Below the pieces are notes generated by a model. It had not been told where the DNA came from. It did no database searches and saw only the letters and a program-made list of their open reading frames with translations. A stretch of DNA of 64,000 nt, taken from Neisseria sp. 83E34. Its GTDB lineage: Bacteria; Pseudomonadota; Gammaproteobacteria; Burkholderiales; Neisseriaceae. The stretch lies in the NCBI RefSeq assembly GCF_001308015.1, contig NZ_LGYH01000001.1:372001-436000 (forward strand). The letters are read 5' to 3'. Below, one piece after another: positions 14,433-21,399 of the stretch (position 1 is its first letter; each line of letters opens with the position of its first letter). The translations under genes were made by a program, and so were the position numbers.

Positions 14433-15143
14433 TTAGGCAGCGTGCAGGACAAAAATAGTCGGCCGTTTTTTGAGGTCGGGCAGAGTACCCAGTTTACGCC
14501 AATCCGCTATGGTCTTGCTGATAATGATTTGTGAAGGCAGCGTTAAATCGCAGGCAACGCAAAAGCGCGTGGCGGGATGAAGGTTAGTTAATGCGTCGGT
14601 TAGCAGGGCATCGTTGCGATAAGGCGTTTCAATGAAAATTTGAGTTTCCCGGTGGCGGCGTGAATGTTGTTCCAGTGTTTTTAAAGCATGGATGCGCTCG
14701 GTTTTGTCGGTGGGTAGATAGCCTTTGAATGCAAAGCTTTGCCCGTTTGTACCGGATGCCATTAATGCCAGCAAAATGCTGGATGGCCCTACCAGTGGAC
14801 GTACTTCAAAACCATGTGCATGTGCCAGTGCCACTAGATTCGAGCCGGGGTCGGCCACGGCAGGGCAGCCGGCTTCGCTCAAGATGCCCATGCTGCGGCC
14901 TTCCGTTAACGGTTTGAGTAAATCGGGTAAGGCTTCCGAGCTGGTGTGCTCGTTCAGCGTTTGCAGGTTGAGTTCGCGGATGGGTGTCTTGATACCTAGA
15001 TGCTTCAAATGCGCTCGTGCGGTTTTTTCAGCTTCAACTACGAAATCGGTCAGGCCGGTAATTTGCTGCTGCTCATGTGGCAACAGGCAGGGGGTGTCGT
15101 GTGCACCGAGAGGGGTCGGAATGAGGTATAAAACGGGTTGCAT
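14433..15143 (-). CDS. SAM-dependent methyltransferase, RsmI/tetrapyrrole-methylase family
   Basis: 236 residues. The N-terminus LYLIPTPLG and the segment [27 protein letters not shown] are the SAM-binding signatures of this family. The [13 protein letters not shown] segment also matches. RsmI proper (2'-O-methylation of C1402 in 16S rRNA) is about 280-290 residues, and this protein lacks that C-terminal extension, so it may be a shorter paralogue with a related RNA target. The next host DUS copy (15172-15183) is just upstream. Confidence 0.8.
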   Translation of the reverse strand: MQPVLYLIPTPLGAHDTPCLLPHEQQQITGLTDFVVEAEKTARAHLKHLGIKTPIRELNLQTLNEHTSSEALPDLLKPLTEGRSMGILSEAGCPAVADPGSNLVALAHAHGFEVRPLVGPSSILLALMASGTNGQSFAFKGYLPTDKTERIHALKTLEQHSRRHRETQIFIETPYRNDALLTDALTNLHPATRFCVACDLTLPSQIIISKTIADWRKLGTLPDLKKRPTIFVLHAA

Positions 15144-15286
15144 CGGGTTTTCCTGATTTTTTATTAAAAAATGCCTGTCTGAAAGTTATGGCCAAAAAAC
15201 TCAATATTCCAGGGTGTTGGTTCGTATAACTGTACTATCCATATTGATTGTGGCTGAATATTAAGTTTTGCGGTGTTATATAGTGG

Positions 15287-15892
15287 CTAAAGTATATTAA
15301 TGTTTTCTTCGGCTAAAAAATCAATCAATTTGAAAATGGGCAGGCCGATAAGGGCATTGGGATCGCTGCTGTCGATGCGCTGTAATAGCGCGGCGCCCAA
15401 ACCTTCGCTTTTGGCCGCTCCGGCGCAATATATAGCATCCGGCTCACGCTTCAGATAGTGTGCGATTTGTTGGGTGGTTAGATTGCGCATGGTTACAGTC
15501 GTTTTATCAACATGGGTATGCAGGTTGCCGTTACCTGTGTTGAGCAGACACAAGGCGCTGTAAAATTCGATGTGTTGCCCGCTTAATGTTTCAAGCATTT
15601 GTTGTGCGTTTGCTACGCTCATCGGCTTTCCTAATTGCCTGCCGTGGCACCAGGCAACTTGGTCTGCACCTATGATTAAAGCATGTGGAAATAATGAAGC
15701 GAGCGAGCGTGCTTTGCCCACAGCTAGTCGCAGGGCAGTGGCTTCTGCACTTTCTCCTGCTTTCGGTGTTTCGTCAAAATCAGGCTTTGCCGTTTGAAAA
15801 GAAAGACCTAGGCGTTTTAATTGCTCTTGGCGGAAAACCGAGCTTGAGCCTAAAATAAGCGGAAATTTTGAATTCATATGCGTAAAAAACAT
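15287..15892 (-). CDS. Maf-family nucleotide pyrophosphatase
   Basis: 201 residues. The N-terminal loop LILGSSSVFRQEQLKRLG and LIIGADQVAWCHGRQLGKP with the conserved Asp are typical of Maf/YceF proteins. These hydrolyse non-canonical or methylated nucleoside triphosphates (the YceF branch prefers m7GTP). Translation may start at the first ATG or five codons later at MNSKFPLIL (15877), which begins like the family. It is divergent from yceD, a neighbourhood common to proteobacterial yceF genes. Confidence 0.9.
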   Translation of the reverse strand: MFFTHMNSKFPLILGSSSVFRQEQLKRLGLSFQTAKPDFDETPKAGESAEATALRLAVGKARSLASLFPHALIIGADQVAWCHGRQLGKPMSVANAQQMLETLSGQHIEFYSALCLLNTGNGNLHTHVDKTTVTMRNLTTQQIAHYLKREPDAIYCAGAAKSEGLGAALLQRIDSSDPNALIGLPIFKLIDFLAEENINIL

Positions 15893-15929
15893 TGACGTTA
15901 AACCGCTAAAATTATATCATGCCCTGTTT

Positions 15930-16433
15930 ATGTTAGACCTTAATTTGATTGACCCTGAAGTTTTCGCCGCCGAGAAGCAGACACTGGAAGGTTCTGTGAA
16001 ACTGGGTGAGTTGGATGAGCGTGTTTGGTCGCACGAATATTTGGCAAGCAAAGAGGCCGATGTGTCTTTTATATTAAAAGGCGGATTGGATAAATGGCAG
16101 CGCTTGTTTTTGGATCTGAGCTTGAAGGCGGATATGCCGCTAATCTGTCAAAGATGCGTAAAACCGATGTCGTTTGAACTTGATGAAACGAGTCATATTG
16201 TGCTGTTTGCCGATGAACAGAGCTTGGATGATGCTATGCTTTCCGATGATGAGTTGGAAGGTATGCTTTTAGAAAAAGAGCTCGATATCCGCACTTTGAT
16301 AGAAGATCAGATTTTGATGGCCTTGCCTTATTCGCCCCGCCATGAAAACTGCCACAACATCGAATTGGAAACAGTCAATCACGACAAACCGAATCCTTTT
16401 GCCGCTTTGGCAGGGCTGAAAAGCAGCCGCTAA
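15930..16433 (+). CDS. yceD: YceD family (DUF177) protein
   Basis: 167 residues, immediately upstream of rpmF as in most bacteria. The CQRCVKPMSFEL segment (residues about 71-82) and the acidic centre followed by the conserved DIRTLIEDQILMALPYSPRHENC are family hallmarks. YceD proteins are linked to 23S rRNA and ribosome assembly through this conserved linkage with L32. Cotranscribed with rpmF (38-bp gap). Confidence 0.9.
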   Translation: MLDLNLIDPEVFAAEKQTLEGSVKLGELDERVWSHEYLASKEADVSFILKGGLDKWQRLFLDLSLKADMPLICQRCVKPMSFELDETSHIVLFADEQSLDDAMLSDDELEGMLLEKELDIRTLIEDQILMALPYSPRHENCHNIELETVNHDKPNPFAALAGLKSSR

Positions 16434-16471
16434 CCGATTTACAGTTTTATTTTAATTATTAGGAGCTTGAA

Positions 16472-16651
16472 ATGGCCGTTCAACAAAATAAAAAATCTCC
16501 CTCTAAACGCGGTATGCACCGTTCACACGATGCTTTGACTGCGCCTGCTTTGTCTGTTGACAGCACCACCGGCGAAGTCCACCGTCCGCATCACATTTCT
16601 CCCAACGGTATGTACCGTGGCCGCAAAGTGGTAAAAGCCAAAGGCGAATAA
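16472..16651 (+). CDS. rpmF: 50S ribosomal protein L32
   Basis: 59 residues beginning [20 protein letters not shown], the unmistakable L32 N-terminus, and ending [10 protein letters not shown]. The ATG is preceded by AGGAGC. It lies in the conserved yceD-rpmF-plsX neighbourhood, here interrupted by a phosphoribosyltransferase gene. Confidence 0.97.
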
Positions 16652-16679
16652 TTTTATTCTCTGCGGATACTTATGAAGG

Positions 16680-16727
16680 AAGCCAGAAGATTGTCCATCA
16701 GACAAATCGCTGGCTTCTTAGCGTTTT
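16680..16727 (+). terminator. Possible terminator after rpmF
   Basis: Stem aagccag / ctggctt around a 22-base loop, followed by tagcgtttt. The T tract is weak, so read-through into the downstream genes is likely. Confidence 0.4.
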
Positions 16728-16837
16728 AAATGCTGATTACCTCAGATGTCGATTTATGAAGTAGCCTTTGTTTCGTTGATCTTGGACAAGTCAGGCACAT
16801 TCTAAATTAGGTTTTCAAAACTCAGGCAGTTAAGATT

Positions 16838-17368
16838 ATGGAAAAAAAAGTTTGGTATACCTACGATGATATTCACTGCGTATTAAAAAGCTTGGCAGAA
16901 AAAGTGCAGGCAGGCAGTGTAAAGTATGATGCGATGATTGCAATTGGCGGCGGCGGATTTATCCCTGCACGAATTTTACGTTGTTTTCTGAATATCCCTA
17001 TTTATGCCGTAACTACTGCTTATTATGATAGTGAATATCAAGGAAAACATACTGAGAGCGTGAAAAAAATCCAATGGTTGGATCCCTTGCCTGAAAATTT
17101 GGTAGGTAAAAATGTATTGGTGGTTGACGAGGTTGACGACAGCCGCGTTACCATGGAGTTTGTGCTGAACGATTTATCTAAACTCGACTTGGGTACTATC
17201 GGTATTGCCGTCTTGCATGAAAAGAAAAAAGAGAAAAAAGGCAAACTGCCGGAAGGCATTCCTTATTACAGCGGCATTGTTGTAGAGGACTGGTGGATCA
17301 ATTATCCATGGGATGCCGAAGATATTGAAGAGCATAACCAATTGGCTAAACAATCTGAAAAGATTTAG
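16838..17368 (+). CDS. Phosphoribosyltransferase
   Basis: 176 residues. The PRPP-binding loop NVLVVDEVDDSRVTM (residues about 91-105) defines a type I phosphoribosyltransferase. AIGGGGFIPARIL near residue 30 forms the other PRPP contact. The overall form resembles xanthine/hypoxanthine salvage enzymes (Gpt-like), but the purine specificity cannot be read from the sequence. The segment KKKEKKGKLPEGIPYYSG precedes the conserved VVEDWWINYPWD tail. It ends 15 bp before plsX and is probably cotranscribed with it. Confidence 0.85.
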   Translation: MEKKVWYTYDDIHCVLKSLAEKVQAGSVKYDAMIAIGGGGFIPARILRCFLNIPIYAVTTAYYDSEYQGKHTESVKKIQWLDPLPENLVGKNVLVVDEVDDSRVTMEFVLNDLSKLDLGTIGIAVLHEKKKEKKGKLPEGIPYYSGIVVEDWWINYPWDAEDIEEHNQLAKQSEKI

Positions 17369-17383
17369 CGCGGAGAAAACCTT

Positions 17384-18448
17384 ATGATTACATTGGCTGT
17401 AGATGCTATGGGTGGTGATTCGGGATTGGATGTAACCGTTCCCGGAGCCGTAGCTTTTTTGAAGCAGCACACAGATGTCCGCCTGATTATGGTAGGGGAT
17501 CAAGAGCGGTTGACCTCATTACTTAAGGCCGCCGGTGCGCCAATGGATAAAGTGGAAATCAAGCATGCATCGCAAGTTGTGGATATGGATGAACAACCAC
17601 AACTTGCCTTGAAAAATAAAAAAGATTCCTCTATGCGTGTGGCCATTAATCAAGTTAAAGAAGGTGCAGCGCAGGCAGCGGTTTCTGCCGGTAATACCGG
17701 TGCACTGATGGCTACTGCACGCTTTGTTTTGAAAACTATCCCCGGTATCGAGCGTCCTGCGATTGCTAAGTTTCTCCCTTCAAAAGGAAGCCACACCACC
17801 TTGATGCTTGATTTGGGTGCCAACGTAGATTGTACTGCCGAAAATCTGGTTCAGTTTGCCGTGATTGGAAGTGAGCTGGTACAGGCGCTTTTCCCGCAAA
17901 ACGGTTGTCCGCGCGTGGGTTTGTTGAATGTCGGTTCCGAAGATATCAAAGGTACTGCCACGGTAAAACAAGCGTTTAAACTTTTAAAATCAGCAGATTT
18001 AAACTTTATCGGGAATATTGAAGGTAACGAAATTTTCAGTGGAGAAGTTGATGTGGTGGTTGCCGATGGGTTTGTCGGTAACATTATGCTGAAAACCATC
18101 GAGGGTATGGTGAAGTTTATGGGGGGCGCCATTAAGCAAGAGTTTCAGGCCAATATCTTTACCAAGATGGGGGCATTGGCAGCTTTGCCTGCGTTGAGAG
18201 GTTTTAAAAGCAAATTCGACCCGCGTAAATTTAACGGTGCGATCTTTTTGGGATTGCGTGGTGTGGTTGTAAAAAGTCACGGCGGTACTGATGCAGAAGG
18301 CTTTCGTTATGCTTTGGAAGAAGCCTATCATGAAGCCAAAGCCGACAGCTTAGTTAGAATAGAGCAGGGTGTTGCTGCCCAACTTGCTGTATTGGCAGAG
18401 AAAAAGCAAGAAGCTGAAAATGCTGCTATGGCGAATAATATCGAATAG
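17384..18448 (+). CDS. plsX: Phosphate acyltransferase PlsX
   Basis: 354 residues. PlsX makes acyl-phosphate from acyl-ACP for phospholipid synthesis. Signatures: ITLAVDAMGGDSGLDVTVPG at the N-terminus, SAGNTGALMATA near 104, and DLGANVDCTAENLVQFAVIG near 142. GNIEGNEIFSGEVDVVVADGFVGNIMLK follows near 208. The start is the ATG after a CGGAGA ribosome-binding site. Confidence 0.96.
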   Translation: MITLAVDAMGGDSGLDVTVPGAVAFLKQHTDVRLIMVGDQERLTSLLKAAGAPMDKVEIKHASQVVDMDEQPQLALKNKKDSSMRVAINQVKEGAAQAAVSAGNTGALMATARFVLKTIPGIERPAIAKFLPSKGSHTTLMLDLGANVDCTAENLVQFAVIGSELVQALFPQNGCPRVGLLNVGSEDIKGTATVKQAFKLLKSADLNFIGNIEGNEIFSGEVDVVVADGFVGNIMLKTIEGMVKFMGGAIKQEFQANIFTKMGALAALPALRGFKSKFDPRKFNGAIFLGLRGVVVKSHGGTDAEGFRYALEEAYHEAKADSLVRIEQGVAAQLAVLAEKKQEAENAAMANNIE

Positions 18449-18476
18449 TTTTTGAAACAGTATTTGTCAGTGAAAC

Positions 18477-18519
18477 TTTAAATGCCTGTCTGAAAAATAT
18501 TTTCAGACAGGCATTTAAA
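18477..18519 (+). terminator. Uptake-sequence hairpin terminator after plsX
   Basis: Inverted TGCCTGTCTGAA pair with flanking A and T runs, 30 bp after the plsX stop. Confidence 0.8.
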
Positions 18520-18617
18520 ATTAACTCAAATATTGCTCACGTTTTCATGACTCATAACTTTAAATTTTGGCAACAACTACAATATTAAATATTCAGCACA
18601 GTAAGAATGAAAGCATT

Positions 18618-19160
18618 ATGAACCAACCACGTAACAACAAAACTTGGAGGCAGAAGTTACCCAAAAGGGAAGAAATATTTGCTTCCCGTTGGACAAAGCC
18701 TTTTGCTCCCATGTTTGACAAACCTTATTTTTGGACACTGAACCGCCGGCAGGCTGCTGTTTCAGTGGCCGTGGGGATGTTTTGTGGTTTGATGCCAGGG
18801 CCTACGCAGATGATAAGCGCTTTGATTGTGGCCTATTTTTTGCGGACCAATTTGCCGGTTGCTGTGTTTTCTACACTTTACACTAACCCGCTTACCTATA
18901 TGCCGCTTTATTATCTGGCTTACCGCATCGGTAGTTTCCTGATGGGTATGCAGCCTGAAGCATCATTGAATTTACCTGATTGGGGAGATCATTTTTTTAC
19001 TGAACTTGGTCATTGGCTTTTAGGTGCAGGCAAACCTTTGTTGCTTGGCGTACCTGTTTTAGGTGGCACTTTGGCGATTATTGGTTATTTTGCCGTATTG
19101 CTGTTTTGGCGTGGCCGCACAGCTTATCAATGGAAAAAACGTCAAGAGGCGAGAAAGTAA
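18618..19160 (+). CDS. DUF2062 membrane protein
   Basis: 180 residues from the ATG encoding MNQPRNNKTWRQKL; an upstream TTG would add 17 residues but lacks family similarity. The DUF2062 core is visible: VAVGMFCGLMPGPTQMISALIVAYFLRTNLP, TLYTNPLTYMPLYYLAYRIG and LLLGVPVLGGTLAIIGYFAVLLFW, giving three to four membrane spans. The domain is found in many proteobacterial inner-membrane proteins of unknown function. Confidence 0.85.
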   Translation: MNQPRNNKTWRQKLPKREEIFASRWTKPFAPMFDKPYFWTLNRRQAAVSVAVGMFCGLMPGPTQMISALIVAYFLRTNLPVAVFSTLYTNPLTYMPLYYLAYRIGSFLMGMQPEASLNLPDWGDHFFTELGHWLLGAGKPLLLGVPVLGGTLAIIGYFAVLLFWRGRTAYQWKKRQEARK

Positions 19161-19170
19161 TTGCAATGAA

Positions 19171-19198
19171 AAAGCCTGAATAAAAATATTCAGGCTTG
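19171..19198. terminator. Hairpin between DUF2062 gene and tRNA-Asn remnant
   Basis: aaagcctgaat / attcaggctt stem, suitable as terminator for the plus-strand gene and for the minus-strand tRNA. Confidence 0.65.
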
Positions 19199-19203
19199 AA
19201 ATT

Positions 19204-19252
19204 TGGCTCCCCGACCTGGGCTCGAACCAGGGACCTGCGGATTAACAGTCCG
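19204..19252 (-). other. 3' half of tRNA-Asn: attachment site (att) at the left end of the ICE
   Basis: Reading the minus strand, CGGACTGTTAATCCG (anticodon stem-loop with GTT), the T-arm CCTGGTTCGAGCCCAGG, the acceptor half and an encoded CCA match bacterial tRNA-Asn. The similarity stops abruptly at 19252, in the 5' strand of the anticodon stem; the 5' half of the tRNA is replaced by unrelated AT-rich DNA. This is what tyrosine-recombinase integration into a tRNA anticodon-to-3' segment leaves at one end. The intact tRNA should be rebuilt at the other end of the element, outside this window. Confidence 0.85.
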
Positions 19253-19304
19253 AGATTGTAAGTATAACTAATTGTTTTTAAATAAAAGTGAAGCCTGCAA
19301 CTAC

Positions 19305-19342
19305 AGTCACAAACAGTATCTAAGTTAGATATTTAGTCACAA
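19305..19342. repeat. Direct repeats in the element end
   Basis: agtcacaa occurs at 19305-19312 and 19335-19342, and a related cgtcacag follows at 19346. They lie 50-100 bp inside the att junction, where arm-type integrase sites are usually found. The role is inference. Confidence 0.35.
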
Positions 19343-19362
19343 TTTCGTCACAGCAAAAAAAA

Positions 19363-19416
19363 ACAAAAACTTAAGCCAGCCTATTGTATGGGTCATGTTT
19401 AAGTTTTTGTTTTTTA
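19363..19416. terminator. Terminator-like hairpin at the element's left end
   Basis: Perfect 12-bp stem acaaaaacttaa / ttaagtttttgt with a 24-base loop and a T run. It would insulate element and chromosome transcription. Confidence 0.6.
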
Positions 19417-19430
19417 TACAAGAGGAGTTT

Positions 19431-19774
19431 ATGGACTTGGTTTCTTTTATCAATACAGATAATGCAGTTTTATTGTTCTTATCGCTTTAATTGGCATTTA
19501 TTTTATTTGGAAGATTACTAATGGAAATGAGATCGCTACTTATGCGATTTTTTTATTGGTTTATTTGCAGCAACGGTATTTGTGCTGTTATTAGATGAGG
19601 GTGCTAAATGGGAGAAATTCAAAGTGGAGCATAATTGTAAGGTTGTCGAGCATATTAAAGGCGATATTCAAACGGGCGTAGGAATTACAACTAGTGGATA
19701 CTGGGTTGGTGGTTGTTCCTGAAGCCGATAAAACAGCCTACCTGTGCGACGATGGTGTAACTTATTGGAGGTAA
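19431..19774 (+). pseudogene. Frameshifted small membrane protein gene
   Basis: A continuous protein of about 110 residues can be rebuilt only by changing frame three times: near 19478, near 19568 and near 19715. The pieces read MDLVSFINTDNAVLLFL, then IALIGIYFIWKITNGNEIAT, then FAATVFVLLLDEGAKWEKF and so on, and finally VVPEADKTAYLCDDGVTYWR. An AGGAG ribosome-binding site precedes the ATG. The C-terminal part resembles small Neisseria hypothetical proteins I recall. Three frameshifts in 340 bp point to decay, or less likely to sequencing error. Confidence 0.6.
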
Positions 19775-19914
19775 ATTAGGGTGATGAAACAGGCTAATTA
19801 TAGAAATGATGGATACAAGTTTAATTGCAACAAATTGTCAAAGAAGGCCGTCTAGAATGAATTTTAGAAGGCTTTTACTTTATCCGATTTTAAAAACAAG
19901 AGAAAGGAAATTAC

Positions 19915-20529
19915 ATGCCGAGGCGAACATTTGTTGTGGCTTTATGTGCTTTATCAAGCATGGTAACGGCTGCCCCTTATCCACAATACCAAGCCTTAGT
20001 AGAAAAACATGCGGCGGCGCAAGGTTTGGACGCAAATCTTGTATGGGCGGTCATGGCTCGCGAAAGCGGCGGACGCTGGAATGCAACATCTCCGAAAAAC
20101 GCCCGAGGATTGATGCAAGTTATCCCGCCGACCGCTGCAAGGATGGGTGTTAATCCTAAGCAACTGTATAACCCTGAACATAACATCATTGCCGGCACAC
20201 GTTACTTACGATTTCTAAGTAACCGTTATAACGGCAATATTGACTTGATGTTGGCCGGCTACAACGCCGGTGAGGGAGCCGTGGATAAGTACAAGGGTAT
20301 CCCTCCTTATCGGGAAACACAGAATTATGTTCGGTTTGTTAAAAACCGTTATGCGCAACTCAGTGGCAAACCTGCTTACGCTGCCGGCAAAAATGTTGTG
20401 ATGAAAGCGGTTTATCAGCCACAGGTAAAAGGCCGTCCAAAGACGAAGCCGGCTATCACTGAGAGTGCTGCCGTTTATGCCCAAGCACCCAAACAATTCG
20501 CTGCTTGGGATGTGTTCCAAGAATTTTAA
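19915..20529 (+). CDS. virB1: VirB1-like lytic transglycosylase
   Basis: 204 residues with a signal peptide (cleavage near VTAAPYPQ). The SLT domain covers residues about 22-140: the catalytic Glu lies in WAVMARESGGRWNATSP, followed by ARGLMQVIPPTAARMG and LMLAGYNAGEGAVDKY. It opens peptidoglycan locally for assembly of the secretion channel. It is first in the virB order, with an AAAGGA ribosome-binding site. The tail (residues 145-204) is low in similarity to the family. Confidence 0.9.
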   Translation: MPRRTFVVALCALSSMVTAAPYPQYQALVEKHAAAQGLDANLVWAVMARESGGRWNATSPKNARGLMQVIPPTAARMGVNPKQLYNPEHNIIAGTRYLRFLSNRYNGNIDLMLAGYNAGEGAVDKYKGIPPYRETQNYVRFVKNRYAQLSGKPAYAAGKNVVMKAVYQPQVKGRPKTKPAITESAAVYAQAPKQFAAWDVFQEF

Positions 20530-20562
20530 TTTAGCAGTTCGCCTTCGGGCACAAAAAGCGTT

Positions 20563-20612
20563 CCGGCCAAGTGCCGGTTTTTTTATGTCTGCCGCATATA
20601 AGCGGCTTTTTT
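20563..20612 (+). terminator. Two terminator-like hairpins before virB2
   Basis: ccggc/gccgg stem with seven Ts at 20563-20584, then gccgc/gcggc with six Ts at 20591-20612. Both lie inside the virB operon, about 25 bp before the virB2 start. Confidence 0.6.
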
Positions 20613-20635
20613 GTTTTCTTCAAAAAGGAATCAAT

Positions 20636-20965
20636 ATGGATATTTCAACCTCAACATCTTCTCGTAAAACAACATTGTTCAAAAATATACTGACCGCGGC
20701 AGCCATGTGTATTGCAAGTCACGGCGCAATGGCTGCCGGCTTTGACGACGCGACGTCAATGGCAACCACCATCCGCACAGGAATTTATACGTTCCTCGGG
20801 GTTGTCGCATCCATTATTGTGTTGTGGCAGTGTATTGAAGGAGCACAAGGCCGCAAACAGTGGGGCGATATTCTGGTTGTTTGTTTATGGGTGGTTGGTG
20901 CAGCTGCCAGTCTTGCCTTTGTTGCATATCTGTGGACTAAAGGCGGCTCTATGTCGTTCTCATAA
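20636..20965 (+). CDS. virB2: VirB2-like pilin
   Basis: 109 residues from the ATG after AAAAAGGAA; longer upstream readings have no ribosome-binding site and no similarity. A long signal peptide ends at HGAMAAGFDD, and two hydrophobic segments follow (TGIYTFLGVVASIIVLWQCI and ILVVCLWVVGAAASLAFVAYLW) separated by a short polar loop. This is the TrbC/VirB2 pilin arrangement. It should polymerise into the conjugative pilus. Confidence 0.85.
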   Translation: MDISTSTSSRKTTLFKNILTAAAMCIASHGAMAAGFDDATSMATTIRTGIYTFLGVVASIIVLWQCIEGAQGRKQWGDILVVCLWVVGAAASLAFVAYLWTKGGSMSFS

Positions 20966-20976
20966 AAGGATGCCAA

Positions 20977-21399
20977 ATGACCGAGAATATAGACACGGAG
21001 CAGTCTACCTTTAATGGTATGGCCCGGCAAGCGATGGTAGTTGGTGTACCTCTGCCCGCTCTCGCTGCCAGCGGGTTCGTCGGTATTATGGCAGCGATGG
21101 TTTCTTTGCCGATCCTAGAAGGATCGGCATTGTTTTTCCTGTTGCTGCCGGTCCCGTTCATTATGTTTTTCCGCACAATCTGTGCCAACGATGACCAGGC
21201 AATCAGGATGTACGTGTATGAACTAAAATGGTTTTTGAGAAAGAAAAATTCAAAACTGTTTGGTGGCACTAATACATTCCTTGCCACTAAATTCGGGAGA
21301 CAATTAAGTGATTATCAGCGATTTTTTGACCAAAGCTCTGCAAAAACAGCCGGCTCAGTCAGATTTTCTACCCAAGATCTGCCAACACGTCACCAATAA
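20977..21399 (+). CDS. virB3: VirB3-like protein
   Basis: 140 residues with two hydrophobic stretches close together (residues about 22-60), the short bitopic architecture of VirB3/TrbD. It lies between the pilin and the VirB4 ATPase, the conserved order. It starts 11 bp after virB2 and its last 92 bases overlap the virB4 reading frame, suggesting tight translational coupling. The overlapping C-terminal 30 residues are polar and not typical, so the conserved protein may effectively end before them. Confidence 0.8.
   Translation: MTENIDTEQSTFNGMARQAMVVGVPLPALAASGFVGIMAAMVSLPILEGSALFFLLLPVPFIMFFRTICANDDQAIRMYVYELKWFLRKKNSKLFGGTNTFLATKFGRQLSDYQRFFDQSSAKTAGSVRFSTQDLPTRHQ

Noticed and set aside
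19806-20153. 115-codon frame overlapping virB1
   Set aside because: Out of frame with the clear transglycosylase gene, no domain; shadow.
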